Assembly (NCBI GenBank): GCA_965214915.1
Contig: CBDCCP010000003.1
Span: 248,001-312,000, forward strand
Reading direction: 5' to 3'
Length of the DNA: 64,000 nt
Origin: CATQHP01 sp965214915
GTDB taxonomy: Bacteria > Acidobacteriota > Terriglobia > Bryobacterales > UBA6623
Shown here: in pieces, positions 35,036 through 42,052 of the stretch
Layout: each line of letters begins with the position of its first letter
How positions within the stretch are numbered: position 1 is the first letter of the stretch
The notes under the pieces: model-generated
Told to the model about the DNA's origin: nothing
Database searches by the model: none
What the model saw: the letters and a program-made list of their open reading frames with translations, nothing else
Program-made: the position numbers and the translations under genes

Positions 35036-35446
35036 TCAAGCTTCCCTGTCGCGAATCAGATTTTCGATTGCCGAACGGCCGTTTAGGCGCGGGTTGTCCA
35101 ACGCGGCCCTGAGCGCCGCGTCCGCTTTCGCCGACGGGCGGGCGCCGATCGCGTAACAAGCCGCTTCGACCAGACGCAGGTCGCCGTCGCCGAGCATCTT
35201 CGCCAGCGCGTCCACCGACGCATCCGTTCCGATTCTCCACAGGCGGCGGCACGCTTCCTGCTTGGCTGCGACGGAGGCATCGGATTCCAGCGCCGCGACC
35301 AATGCCCGCTCGATCGCGCGGCGCGCCGAGGCGTCTCCGTTCGTGCGGTTGATGATTTCGTCCAGCTTGAAGAAAGGAGTCGTCGATTTGCCGAAGTCGT
35401 AGGCTTCGATGCCGACGATTTTCGTCTTGATTTCCGTCTCGGTCAT
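35036..35446 (-). CDS. HEAT-repeat protein (136 aa)
   Basis: A small all-helical protein with HEAT/PBS-lyase-type repeats (AAKQEACRRLWRIGTDASVDALAKML, LRLVEAACYAIGARPSAKADAALRAAL). It begins three bases after the stop of the Gfo/Idh/MocA oxidoreductase, so they are almost certainly co-transcribed, and its N-terminus (EAYDFGKSTTPFFKLDEIINR) may form a specific partner contact. Such small HEAT proteins accompany Gfo-type oxidoreductases and sugar-metabolism genes in several phyla; a direct role is inferred only. Confidence 0.8.
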   Translation of the reverse strand: MTETEIKTKIVGIEAYDFGKSTTPFFKLDEIINRTNGDASARRAIERALVAALESDASVAAKQEACRRLWRIGTDASVDALAKMLGDGDLRLVEAACYAIGARPSAKADAALRAALDNPRLNGRSAIENLIRDREA

Positions 35447-35449
35447 CGC

Positions 35450-36733
35450 TCAGACCCTCCACGGGGCGCGCATGGCGCGGTAGATCATGCGGTTGGCTTC
35501 GTCGTCGCCGAGAAACCGCTCGCTCCCGGCGTCCCAGCGCAGCGGCCGCCCGAGGCGCAGGCAGATATTGGCGCAGTGGGCAATGGTATGCGCCCGATGG
35601 GCGATTTCGGCGTGCGACCTGGGCAATTTCCGGGTGCGCATGCAGTCCAGGAAATTGCGCATGTGCGGTTCCTGAATCAGATAGTGCGCATCGGGCGGCT
35701 CGAGTCCTGCCAGAACGGAATCGGGTTTGGCCTGCATGCCTCCGCTGTCGGAGAGGAAAACCCAGCCCTTGTCGCCGATGAACTTGAGGCCCTTGGCGCC
35801 GGTATCGAGATACAGCCGCAGGCCGTCGGCGTAGCGGGCGCGGACTTCGTACCAGTACGGAATGTTGTTGATGCCGCCTTCGCTGCGGTATTCGGCCTCG
35901 CCTTCGTACGCGACGGGAGCGCCCATTTCGTCGCCGCGCGCCCATTGCAGGGTTTCGATGAAATGCGGGCCCATGTCGGCGATCGAGCCGCCGCCCGTGT
36001 CCCAGTTGATGCGCCAGAGCGCGACGCGCTCGGCCGAATACGGCGCCCACGGCGCTTGTCCCAGCCAACGGTCGTAGTCGAATACTTCGGGATCGGGGGC
36101 GGGTTCCGGCGCGGCGAAGGCGTTGCGCTTCCAATTCCCGGAGGCGCCGAAGGAGAGGCGGACCGTGTGCAGCTTGCCGATGCGTCCGCTATTGACGACA
36201 TCGACCAGAAACTTGTACCCGGGGTTGGATTTGCGCTGGGTGCCGCATTGCCAAACGGCGCCGGTCTTTTTGACCACGTTCGCCAGGGCGCGGCCTTCGG
36301 CGATCGTCAGGCAGAACGGCTTTTCGCAATAGACATCCTTGCCCGCGCGCGCCGCCAGCGAGCTCAGCACGGCGTGCCAGCGGTCGCCGGCGCCGATCAG
36401 CACGGCGTCGATATCCGCGCGGTCGAAGATCTCTTCGTGGAAGCGCGTCGCCCTGCAGGCGGCGTTGCCGTAGTGGTCATCGACCATTTTTTTGCCGAAT
36501 TCCCGGCGTTCGCCGAACAGGTCGCAGACCGCGGCGACCTGTACGTCTTTCTGCTCCAGGAACGTCGCCAAGTTGCGGCGGTTTCGTCCGCCGATGCCGA
36601 TGACCCCCAATGCGATGCGGTCGGAGGCGGGAGTTGCGCCGTTCAGGCCCAGCGCGCTTGCCGCTGCGAACAGAGGGGCTGCAGCGGTTGTTTGGCCGAA
36701 TTTTCGGCGGGTAACCCGCTTGCCGTTGGTCAT
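35450..36733 (-). CDS. Tat-exported Gfo/Idh/MocA family oxidoreductase
   Basis: A 427-residue NAD(P)-dependent sugar oxidoreductase. Twin-arginine signal: TRRKFGQT followed by AAAPLFAAASALGL. The Rossmann motif is GVIGIGGRNR (about 43-52), the conserved catalytic EKP appears as YCEKPFCL near 130, and the C-terminal domain has DMGPHFIETLQW. Tat export means the enzyme folds with its cofactor before reaching the periplasm, as in glucose-fructose oxidoreductase relatives. Substrate unknown. Its start codon overlaps an ATG on the opposite strand (36732); folP is placed further downstream. Next gene: the HEAT protein, 3 bases away. Confidence 0.9.
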   Translation of the reverse strand: MTNGKRVTRRKFGQTTAAAPLFAAASALGLNGATPASDRIALGVIGIGGRNRRNLATFLEQKDVQVAAVCDLFGERREFGKKMVDDHYGNAACRATRFHEEIFDRADIDAVLIGAGDRWHAVLSSLAARAGKDVYCEKPFCLTIAEGRALANVVKKTGAVWQCGTQRKSNPGYKFLVDVVNSGRIGKLHTVRLSFGASGNWKRNAFAAPEPAPDPEVFDYDRWLGQAPWAPYSAERVALWRINWDTGGGSIADMGPHFIETLQWARGDEMGAPVAYEGEAEYRSEGGINNIPYWYEVRARYADGLRLYLDTGAKGLKFIGDKGWVFLSDSGGMQAKPDSVLAGLEPPDAHYLIQEPHMRNFLDCMRTRKLPRSHAEIAHRAHTIAHCANICLRLGRPLRWDAGSERFLGDDEANRMIYRAMRAPWRV

Positions 36734-36782
36734 GCCGGCAACAGTGTACAACGGACCGCTCCCTTCGAGCGACAATAATCGC

Positions 36783-37613
36783 TTGACCGCGCGCGCCGGA
36801 TGCTTCCAGTCCGAGAGAACCCTGCTGATGGGGGCGCTCAACGTCACGCCGGATTCTTTCTGGGACGGCGGGCGGTTCCTGTCCGCGGCCGCCGCGGTCG
36901 ACCGGGCGCTCAGAATGATCGACGAAGGCGCGGATATCATCGACATCGGCGGCGAAAGCTCGCGCCCCGGCTCGCGCCCGACGCCCGAAGCGGAAGAGTC
37001 GGCGCGGGTTCTGCCCGTTGTCGAGGCGCTCGCAAGGCGGGTCGACACGCCGCTCTCGGTCGATACGTACAAGCCCGCCGTGGCCCGCCGCTGCGTGAAT
37101 GCCGGGGCGGCAATCGTCAACGATATCCGCGGCCTGACCGACCCGGCAATGGTTGCAACAGCCGTCGAGACGGGGGTTTCCGTCGTGCTCATGCATATGC
37201 GCGGCGAGCCGCGGACGATGCAGCAAGACACCGCCTACAGCGATGTCGTCACGGAAGTCCGCGAGTTTCTCTTGAAGCAGGCCGCCGCCGCCCGCGCGGC
37301 CGGAGTCGCCGAAATCGCCATTGATCCGGGCATCGGCTTCGGCAAGACGGCCGGGCAGAATTTCGAAATCCTCGCCAGGCTGCGCGAGTTCGTAACGCCG
37401 GACTACCCGCTGTTGATCGGCCCTTCGCGAAAATCGTTCTTGGGCAGTCTGCCGAGCCGCTTGCCGGTCGAGGAGCGTCTGGAGGGAACGCTCGCCGCCG
37501 TTGCCGCCGCCGCGCTCGGCGGCGTGAAGATCGTCCGCGTGCATGACGTCAAGCCTTGCCGCCGCGTGCTCGAAACGGTCGATGCGATTCGCGGGGTGAC
37601 CGGTGGCCGATAA
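36783..37613 (+). CDS. folP: Dihydropteroate synthase
   Basis: A protein of about 276 residues that joins p-aminobenzoate to the pterin pyrophosphate. Landmarks: LLMGALNVTPDSFWDGG, IDIGGESSRPGSRP, NDIRGLTDP, IDPGIGFGKTAGQNF, LIGPSRKSFLG and the C-terminal RVHDVKPCRR, all in family order. The start is uncertain: TTG 36783 (MTARAGCFQSERTLL) leaves room for a promoter before the divergent oxidoreductase; ATG 36828 or ATG 36732 are alternatives. It is the first gene of a folate operon, overlapping folB by 11 bases. Confidence 0.92.
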   Translation: MTARAGCFQSERTLLMGALNVTPDSFWDGGRFLSAAAAVDRALRMIDEGADIIDIGGESSRPGSRPTPEAEESARVLPVVEALARRVDTPLSVDTYKPAVARRCVNAGAAIVNDIRGLTDPAMVATAVETGVSVVLMHMRGEPRTMQQDTAYSDVVTEVREFLLKQAAAARAAGVAEIAIDPGIGFGKTAGQNFEILARLREFVTPDYPLLIGPSRKSFLGSLPSRLPVEERLEGTLAAVAAAALGGVKIVRVHDVKPCRRVLETVDAIRGVTGGR

Positions 37614-37968
37614 AATCCTGCTCCCCGCAATGCCGCTTGCGGCGCGGGTCGGCTGCAGCGAGGAAGAACGCCGCGCCCCGCAGCAAATCCTGGTGGATCT
37701 GGAGCTCAGCCTGGACCTTGCGCAAGCTGCGGCAGCCGATTCGGTCGACGCGACCGTCGATTACGTTGCCGTCAGAGCCGCTGTCGAGGAGGTCTGCTCG
37801 GCAAGGGCGTACAGTTTGATCGAAACTGTCGCCGAGCGGATTGCCGCGAAGCTGTTGGCCGACTTTCCGATCGATGCGGTTCTGGCGCGCGTGCGGAAAC
37901 CTTCGGCGCTGGCGCGGTTCGGGGCGCCGTGGGCGGCGGTGGAAATCAGGCGAAGCCGCGATGCCTGA
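37603..37968 (+). CDS. folB: Dihydroneopterin aldolase
   Basis: A 121-residue FolB that converts dihydroneopterin to hydroxymethyl-dihydropterin and glycolaldehyde. It has AARVGCSEEERRAPQQILVDLEL at the N-terminus, DSVDATVDYVAV in the middle and LIETVAERIAAKLL plus VRVRKPSA-type ending (ARVRKPSALARFGAP). Start is a GTG inside the folP 3' end, indicating coupled translation. Overlaps folK by eight bases. Confidence 0.9.
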   Translation: MADKILLPAMPLAARVGCSEEERRAPQQILVDLELSLDLAQAAAADSVDATVDYVAVRAAVEEVCSARAYSLIETVAERIAAKLLADFPIDAVLARVRKPSALARFGAPWAAVEIRRSRDA

Positions 37969-38458
37969 CGCCTGGCTCGGTCTCGGCTCGAATCTCGGCG
38001 ACAAGACGGGCAACCTGCGGGCAGCGGTCGCAGCGCTTGTCGAGCACGGAACAATCGCCGCCGTCTCGCCGCTGTATGCGACCGAGCCGGTGGGCTGCGC
38101 CGATCAGGACTGGTTCTTGAACGCCTGCGCGCGCCTCGAGACCGACCTCGGAGCGTTGGAAATGCTCGGCGTCATCGCACGCATCGAAAGCGACCTGGGC
38201 CGCGAGCGCGGGATACCGAACGGCCCGCGGACGATCGACATCGATTTGCTCCTATACGATGATTTGGTAGTCGAATCCGCCGAGTTGACCGTGCCGCACC
38301 CGCGAATGCATCTGCGGCGCTTCGTGCTCGAGCCGTTGGCCGCCCTCGCGCCCGATCTGATTCACCCCCGCTTGCGCAAGTCCATCGCAGACCTCCTGCA
38401 AGAGCAGCCCTCATCCCCCGCGGTGCTGCTCGCTCGCGGCGGCGTTTGGCGGCGCTGA
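37961..38458 (+). CDS. folK: HPPK, 2-amino-4-hydroxy-6-hydroxymethyldihydropteridine pyrophosphokinase
   Basis: A 165-residue HPPK. Motifs: LGLGSNLGDKTGNLRAA (residues 5-21), YATEPVGCADQDWFLNA, GIPNGPRTIDIDLLLYDD (with the Mg-binding DxD) and VPHPRMHLRRFVLEPLA. It transfers pyrophosphate from ATP to the pterin used by FolP, so folP-folB-folK encode three successive steps of folate synthesis. The last 48 bases overlap the convergent sulfatase gene. Confidence 0.93.
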   Translation: MPDAWLGLGSNLGDKTGNLRAAVAALVEHGTIAAVSPLYATEPVGCADQDWFLNACARLETDLGALEMLGVIARIESDLGRERGIPNGPRTIDIDLLLYDDLVVESAELTVPHPRMHLRRFVLEPLAALAPDLIHPRLRKSIADLLQEQPSSPAVLLARGGVWRR

Positions 38459-39808
38459 CGATCGGATCATTCGCTCCAGCACACGCTGCAGTTTCTCGCG
38501 GGCGGCCTCGGCCTCCGCTCCGCCGCGGCCGCGGGGAATCGGGCGCTGCTCCAGAACGTCCTCGGCGATATCGAACAACTGACCTTCCTGGTATAGCTTG
38601 TAGCGCCGGTTGCGGGCCCAGCGGTCGAGCTTGGTATAGGCTTCCTTGCTCCAGCCCGGCCGCGGGTCGTGATGCGCCAGCACCCACTCGCGCGGATTGC
38701 CCCGCTCGCCGCGCAGCCGGGGCGCGAACGAAACCCCGTCCATGATGCGTTCTCGGGGCGGCGTCATCCCGCACAGCTCCGCAAGCGTCGGAATAAAGTC
38801 GGTCGAATCGACCAGATCGTCGCTCACGGCGGGTTCGACGGCGCCGGGCTGGTTCGCGATCAGCGGCACGTGCGTCCCGGCGTCGGTCGGCAACCCCTTG
38901 CCGCCCTCGACGATGCGCTCGCCCATCTTCGAGCGGACGCCGCGGGGCGTTCCGTTATCGCTGAAGAACAAGACCAGCGTGTTCTCGCGCAAGCCCAACT
39001 CGTCCAACCGGTCGACGATCCGCCCGACAACTTCGTCCATGTACTCGACCATGCCGCCGAAATGCCTGGCGGCGTTCGATTCGAAGCGGTCGCCGCGCTT
39101 CCACGCCTCGCTGCGGGGCGTCGGATTGAACGGCCCGTGAGTCAGCGCCATCGGATAGTAAACGAAAAAAGGCTCGTCTTTGTGGCGGCCGATGAAATCG
39201 TTGATGCGTTCGGTATAGAGGTCAGGCCCGTATTTCCCTGCGGTATCTTGCAGGTGCTTGCCGTTATCGAGAATCGTCGGATCGGCGTAGCGCGAGCCTT
39301 TGTCTTCGGTGTGCTCGGCATGCCACAGGAAGTACTCGTCGAACCCGGCGTCCTCGGCGCGCATGCCCTTGCCGCGCCACTCAGGCTCGAAATCGGGAGG
39401 ATTGTAGCTGTAAAGCTGCCATTTCCCCGAGATACAGGTTTTGTACCCGGCGGCGCGCATCATGTGGCCGAACGTCACTTCGTCCGGGGGCAGCACGCCG
39501 AACGCCTGCCAGTTGCGGAAGTTGTACTGCCCGGTCATGAGCTGCAGGCGGGTCGGCGTGCAAAGCGGCTGCGAGTACGCATGGTCGAAACGGACGCCGG
39601 TCCGCGCCAACTCGTCGAGGCGGGGCGTTCGGTAAGACGTTCCGCCGTAACAGCCCAGGCACTCGCAGCCCAAGTCGTCGGCCATGATAAGCACGACGTT
39701 CGGCCTGCGCCCCGAGCCGCCGGAACCGCCGCCGCAGGCGCCCGCGGCGAACGCCGCCGGCGCCGCCCCCGAACGCAAAAGAAATTCCCGGCGGTCGATC
39801 GGTTTCAT
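38411..39808 (-). CDS. Exported sulfatase (formylglycine-dependent)
   Basis: A 465-residue sulfatase. The N-terminus IDRREFLLRSGAAPAAFAAG reads as a twin-arginine signal with a possible lipobox (AAGAC). Metal-binding MADDLGCECLG lies near residue 40, the sulfatase signature LCTPTRLQLMTGQ (CxPxR, Cys converted to formylglycine) near 80, KWQLYS near 125, and FFSDNGTPRG (metal-binding DN) near 285. It should cleave sulfate from polysaccharides or small esters in the periplasm. The start at 39808 is supported by the duplicated copy of this 5' end at 41143. Confidence 0.9.
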   Translation of the reverse strand: MKPIDRREFLLRSGAAPAAFAAGACGGGSGGSGRRPNVVLIMADDLGCECLGCYGGTSYRTPRLDELARTGVRFDHAYSQPLCTPTRLQLMTGQYNFRNWQAFGVLPPDEVTFGHMMRAAGYKTCISGKWQLYSYNPPDFEPEWRGKGMRAEDAGFDEYFLWHAEHTEDKGSRYADPTILDNGKHLQDTAGKYGPDLYTERINDFIGRHKDEPFFVYYPMALTHGPFNPTPRSEAWKRGDRFESNAARHFGGMVEYMDEVVGRIVDRLDELGLRENTLVLFFSDNGTPRGVRSKMGERIVEGGKGLPTDAGTHVPLIANQPGAVEPAVSDDLVDSTDFIPTLAELCGMTPPRERIMDGVSFAPRLRGERGNPREWVLAHHDPRPGWSKEAYTKLDRWARNRRYKLYQEGQLFDIAEDVLEQRPIPRGRGGAEAEAAREKLQRVLERMIRSSAPPNAAASEQHRGG

Positions 39809-39825
39809 GATCCCCTGACAGCCTA
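39739..39825. repeat. Sulfatase 5'-end direct repeat, copy 1 (partner 41084-41160)
   Basis: The first codons of the sulfatase and a few bases upstream recur at 41084-41160. The two share a 16-base block, then a 12-base gap in copy 2, then a 44-base identical block covering the start codon, and TGACAGCCT further upstream. They bracket the three small genes A, B and C. Confidence 0.85.
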
Positions 39826-39878
39826 CCGCGCCTCCTGCCCTTCCTGCTACTGAATTTACCGTTCCAGATCGGACGCAG

Positions 39879-40199
39879 TCACATCCGGTCGGGTCGCTCG
39901 CGCCAACTCGATACATCCGCGAGTTCCTGGGCGTGGCGCTTTTGTTCTTCTTTGTCTTCGGCCGCGAGGTCAGGCAGGATGATGTCCGCGTGATATGGAT
40001 TGCAGAGTTGCGGCGTGGCTGCTACGCGCCGGTTGCTCGTTCCCGCATCTGCGACAGTTACCGCGGCCCAACCGTGGAACTCCTTACCGCGGGCGGCCGC
40101 TCTTTTTTCGGCAATCGACACGGCTTCCTCCTCCGGGGCGACGGTAAGCCTGTCCACGGATATCTCCGTGTGTCCTTCCTGTATCAGGAACGCGTTCAT
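39879..40199 (-). CDS. Small unrecognised protein, gene C of the A-B-C cassette (106 aa)
   Basis: Starts MNAFLIQEGHTEISVDRL. The middle reads KEFHGWAAVTVADAGTSNRR, and the last third NPYHADIILP followed by HAQELADVSSW. The balanced composition and lack of frame shadow features suggest a real protein. I cannot assign a family. It lies 69 bases after gene B on the same strand, and the sulfatase follows 70 bases downstream. No signal peptide, so cytoplasmic. The ribosome site is weak. Confidence 0.6.
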   Translation of the reverse strand: MNAFLIQEGHTEISVDRLTVAPEEEAVSIAEKRAAARGKEFHGWAAVTVADAGTSNRRVAATPQLCNPYHADIILPDLAAEDKEEQKRHAQELADVSSWRERPDRM

Positions 40200-40268
40200 A
40201 GGAACTTGGCCGCGCCCGGTTCACATGTCGCGTAGAGAACACGCTACGCCCAAGTTCCTCATTGAGCG

Positions 40269-40616
40269 TTATATCTCCGGAAACCGCCATACGGGTGGAC
40301 TATCTTGCCGTTTCAGGTCGGCCAGGGCTTCGCGCAGAAAACCGTCGGGAAGCGTGTCGGTCTTGGAATACCGAGCCCGACGATGGTCCCCGTTCGTATT
40401 GACCAGGCACAGTGCGCCTTCATCCGAAGCACAAAGCAGCAAGACCGACCTTCCGTGACCGCCCGGCGCGTGGATTGCGATCTCACCGTCCGGTATCGGA
40501 TACACCTCGAACCGGCAGGGGGCAATTGCGTACATCTTTCTCAACAGGCGTCCGGCGTTCGCCAGCGCAATATCGGACGGCGACGGGAATCCCTCTTCAC
40601 GCGCCTCGATCTTCAC
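40269..40616 (-). CDS. Gene B of the A-B-C cassette, start uncertain (paralogue of 43997-44359)
   Basis: The frame encodes a protein almost residue-for-residue like the 120-residue one at 43997-44359: shared stretches IEAREEGFP, DIALANAGRLL, YAIAP.RFE.YP, DGEIAI.AP and HRRARYS. Homology continues upstream to about 40658 (HSPLLNDALRDLEG), but there the paralogue has ATG behind a good ribosome site and this copy has no start codon; the stop of gene A lies in the overlap. The first usable start is GTG 40616, giving a short protein. It is either damaged by a deletion at the A/B junction or read by coupling or frameshift from A. Confidence 0.55.
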   Translation of the reverse strand: MKIEAREEGFPSPSDIALANAGRLLRKMYAIAPCRFEVYPIPDGEIAIHAPGGHGRSVLLLCASDEGALCLVNTNGDHRRARYSKTDTLPDGFLREALADLKRQDSPPVWRFPEI

Positions 40617-40642
40617 TCCCTCAAGATCACGCAGGGCGTCGT

Positions 40643-41008
40643 TCAGCAGCGGAGAATGGCTCTCGGCGAGACCAGCGGCGCCTTCTCCAAATAACGCTTC
40701 GCGGTTTCCACGCACTGAATATCCTCCTCGGCTAGAGAGAAGCCGGTTTGCTCGAATATCACGCGTCCCGGTACTGCCTTCACAGCGAGACCGCCCTTGA
40801 AGATCGCTTGAGAGAAAGCCGGGGTCGCTATGGGAGATTCTTGGATGGGCAGATTGGCGTCCACAATTGCGTTGTAGCGCAAAAAATCGGGATTGATGAT
40901 CGACGGATCGTTCGATTGCACAACCGGAACAACGGAGAGTCCAGTGAGATCGATACTCTGACCCGCCATGCCGTCTTCCGGCGTTTTCTTCTGGCTCACG
41001 CCCGACAT
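40643..41008 (-). CDS. Small unrecognised protein, gene A of the A-B-C cassette (up to 121 aa)
   Basis: Reads MSGVSQKKTPEDGMAGQSID, then LTGLSVVPVVQSNDPSIINP, DFLRYNAIVDANLPIQESPI, ATPAFSQAIFKGGLAVKAVP and so on to VETAKRYLEKAPLVSPRAILRC. It looks like a genuine conserved soluble protein. The inner ATG at 40969 follows GGAAGA and may be the true start. The end is abrupt, a stop falling where gene B similarity begins, suggesting a junction deletion that cut the A tail and the B start. Function unknown; not assignable from sequence. Confidence 0.55.
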   Translation of the reverse strand: MSGVSQKKTPEDGMAGQSIDLTGLSVVPVVQSNDPSIINPDFLRYNAIVDANLPIQESPIATPAFSQAIFKGGLAVKAVPGRVIFEQTGFSLAEEDIQCVETAKRYLEKAPLVSPRAILRC

Positions 41009-41011
41009 GCT

Positions 41012-41143
41012 TCATATGCGGACAGCGATAATCGATTTCTCAATATATCGCCGGCCGCGCGCTGCCGCTGCAACGTCTCCGCAAGCGCCCGCGGCGAACG
41101 CCCCCGAACGCAAAAGAAATTCCCGGCGGTCGATCGGTTTCAT
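41012..41143 (-). pseudogene. Duplicated 5' end of the sulfatase gene (43-codon remnant)
   Basis: Starts MKPIDRREFLLRSG exactly as the sulfatase at 39808, continues AFAAGACGD and then departs into unrelated sequence before a stop. It lacks all catalytic parts. It sits directly upstream of gene A on the same strand. The departing part contains 22 bases (41051-41072) found also at the 3' end of the RND gene. Confidence 0.75.
41051..41072. repeat. 22-bp block shared with the RND gene 3' end (44379-44400)
   Basis: Identical over 22 bases, same orientation. In both places a gene of the A/B type begins shortly downstream on the minus strand, and bases after the block are partly similar (GAT..TATTGAGAAAT against GATTAGGAGATTT). 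Confidence 0.6.
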
Positions 41144-41254
41144 GGGCTCTGTGACAGCCTGGCGCATGCTCGGCCGGCGGCAGGTTACGCGAGAATGCCC
41201 GGCCCTCTCGACCAAACGTGCAAGAGACTCCGCGAACTCGAGAACGGCAGAGGC

Positions 41255-41697
41255 TCAATTAGGTAACGACAAGACCGTCCAACTGTCGTCTGCATTCCTT
41301 TGAGCGCTGAAACCAAACCAAGTTACCGATTGGCCCACCTGTGGAGTCGTACCCGACATGGTTCCATCCGCAAACCGCATTACCGCCCTCCCGCCTGACT
41401 CGACGGTGAATGTCGACCCGTTGTGGTTGCCGGCGCCGGAATTGGTGCATCTCTCGCCCGGCTGGACGACAAGGTTTACTTCACAGGCTCCTAGGGTATT
41501 GACTTGCGCCTGGGCGCGTCGCGGCGACATCAGGGCGTACACCGCCGCGGGCGTCGCCAAGGCCAGCTTGCCGTACTGCTCGATGAACCGGCGGCGCGCG
41601 GCATCCCCCGCCTCAGGCTCTCGCGGCGTCTCGGACGGAGTCGTTACCGGAGTGAGGTTATTCCGGGTTTCCGGGGGGGGGGCTGCGTTCTTTTCAT
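41255..41697 (-). pseudogene. Tat-type exported protein gene with frame broken at a 10-base G/C tract
   Basis: An ATG at 41697 with GAAGGT upstream starts MKRTQ, then meets ten C (plus-strand G at 41673-41682). As sequenced the frame stops after 17 codons. With 8 or 11 C the reading continues as ETRNNLTPVTTPSETPREPE, GDAARRRFIEQYGKLALATP, AAVYALMSPRRAQAQ and on to the 101-codon frame ending WTVLSLPN at 41255, about 147 residues. RRRFIEQYGK before a hydrophobic stretch is a plausible twin-arginine signal; the mature part is a small beta-rich domain with two Cys. I do not recognise the family. It is a pseudogene, a phase-variable gene or a homopolymer sequencing error. Confidence 0.6.
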
Positions 41698-42052
41698 GAT
41701 TGACCTTCTTGTGTGGTCAGCGCGTTGGGCAGCCGACGCCACGATAGGCCAACGGCTGCCTGTGCCCGTACATCTTAACGAGATCGGGTCGTCGAGGCGC
41801 AGCCTTCTGCGTAAAATGTTGTAAAGAAATTGCCGAGCCGCGCACTCCAGCACGATCGGGTCGTCGAGCGCAACCCCGGTTTCGTCTCCCTCGTCTCTCA
41901 TTGCAAAGCGCCTCCCTCTCGCCGGCGCCTCCCTGTCCCGCGCCGTGCGGCGGAAGGGCTGTAGATGGCATACTGGTTGGCGCGCCGGAGCGCCGGCGGC
42001 GGATCCCCGCGCTCAATGCCGAGGACGCGGAACGCCCAAGGAGGAAAACATC
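41698..42052. other. Divergent gap upstream of the second sulfatase
   Basis: These 355 bases separate the Tat-type gene from the sulfatase. A minus-strand frame from ATG 41901 (MRDEGDETGVALDDPIVLEC, then AARQFLYNIL) could encode a very small protein and runs into the MKRTQ start, but it has no proven end of its own. A short block GATCGGGTCGTCGAG occurs twice (about 41790 and 41856). No other gene is evident. Confidence 0.4.
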
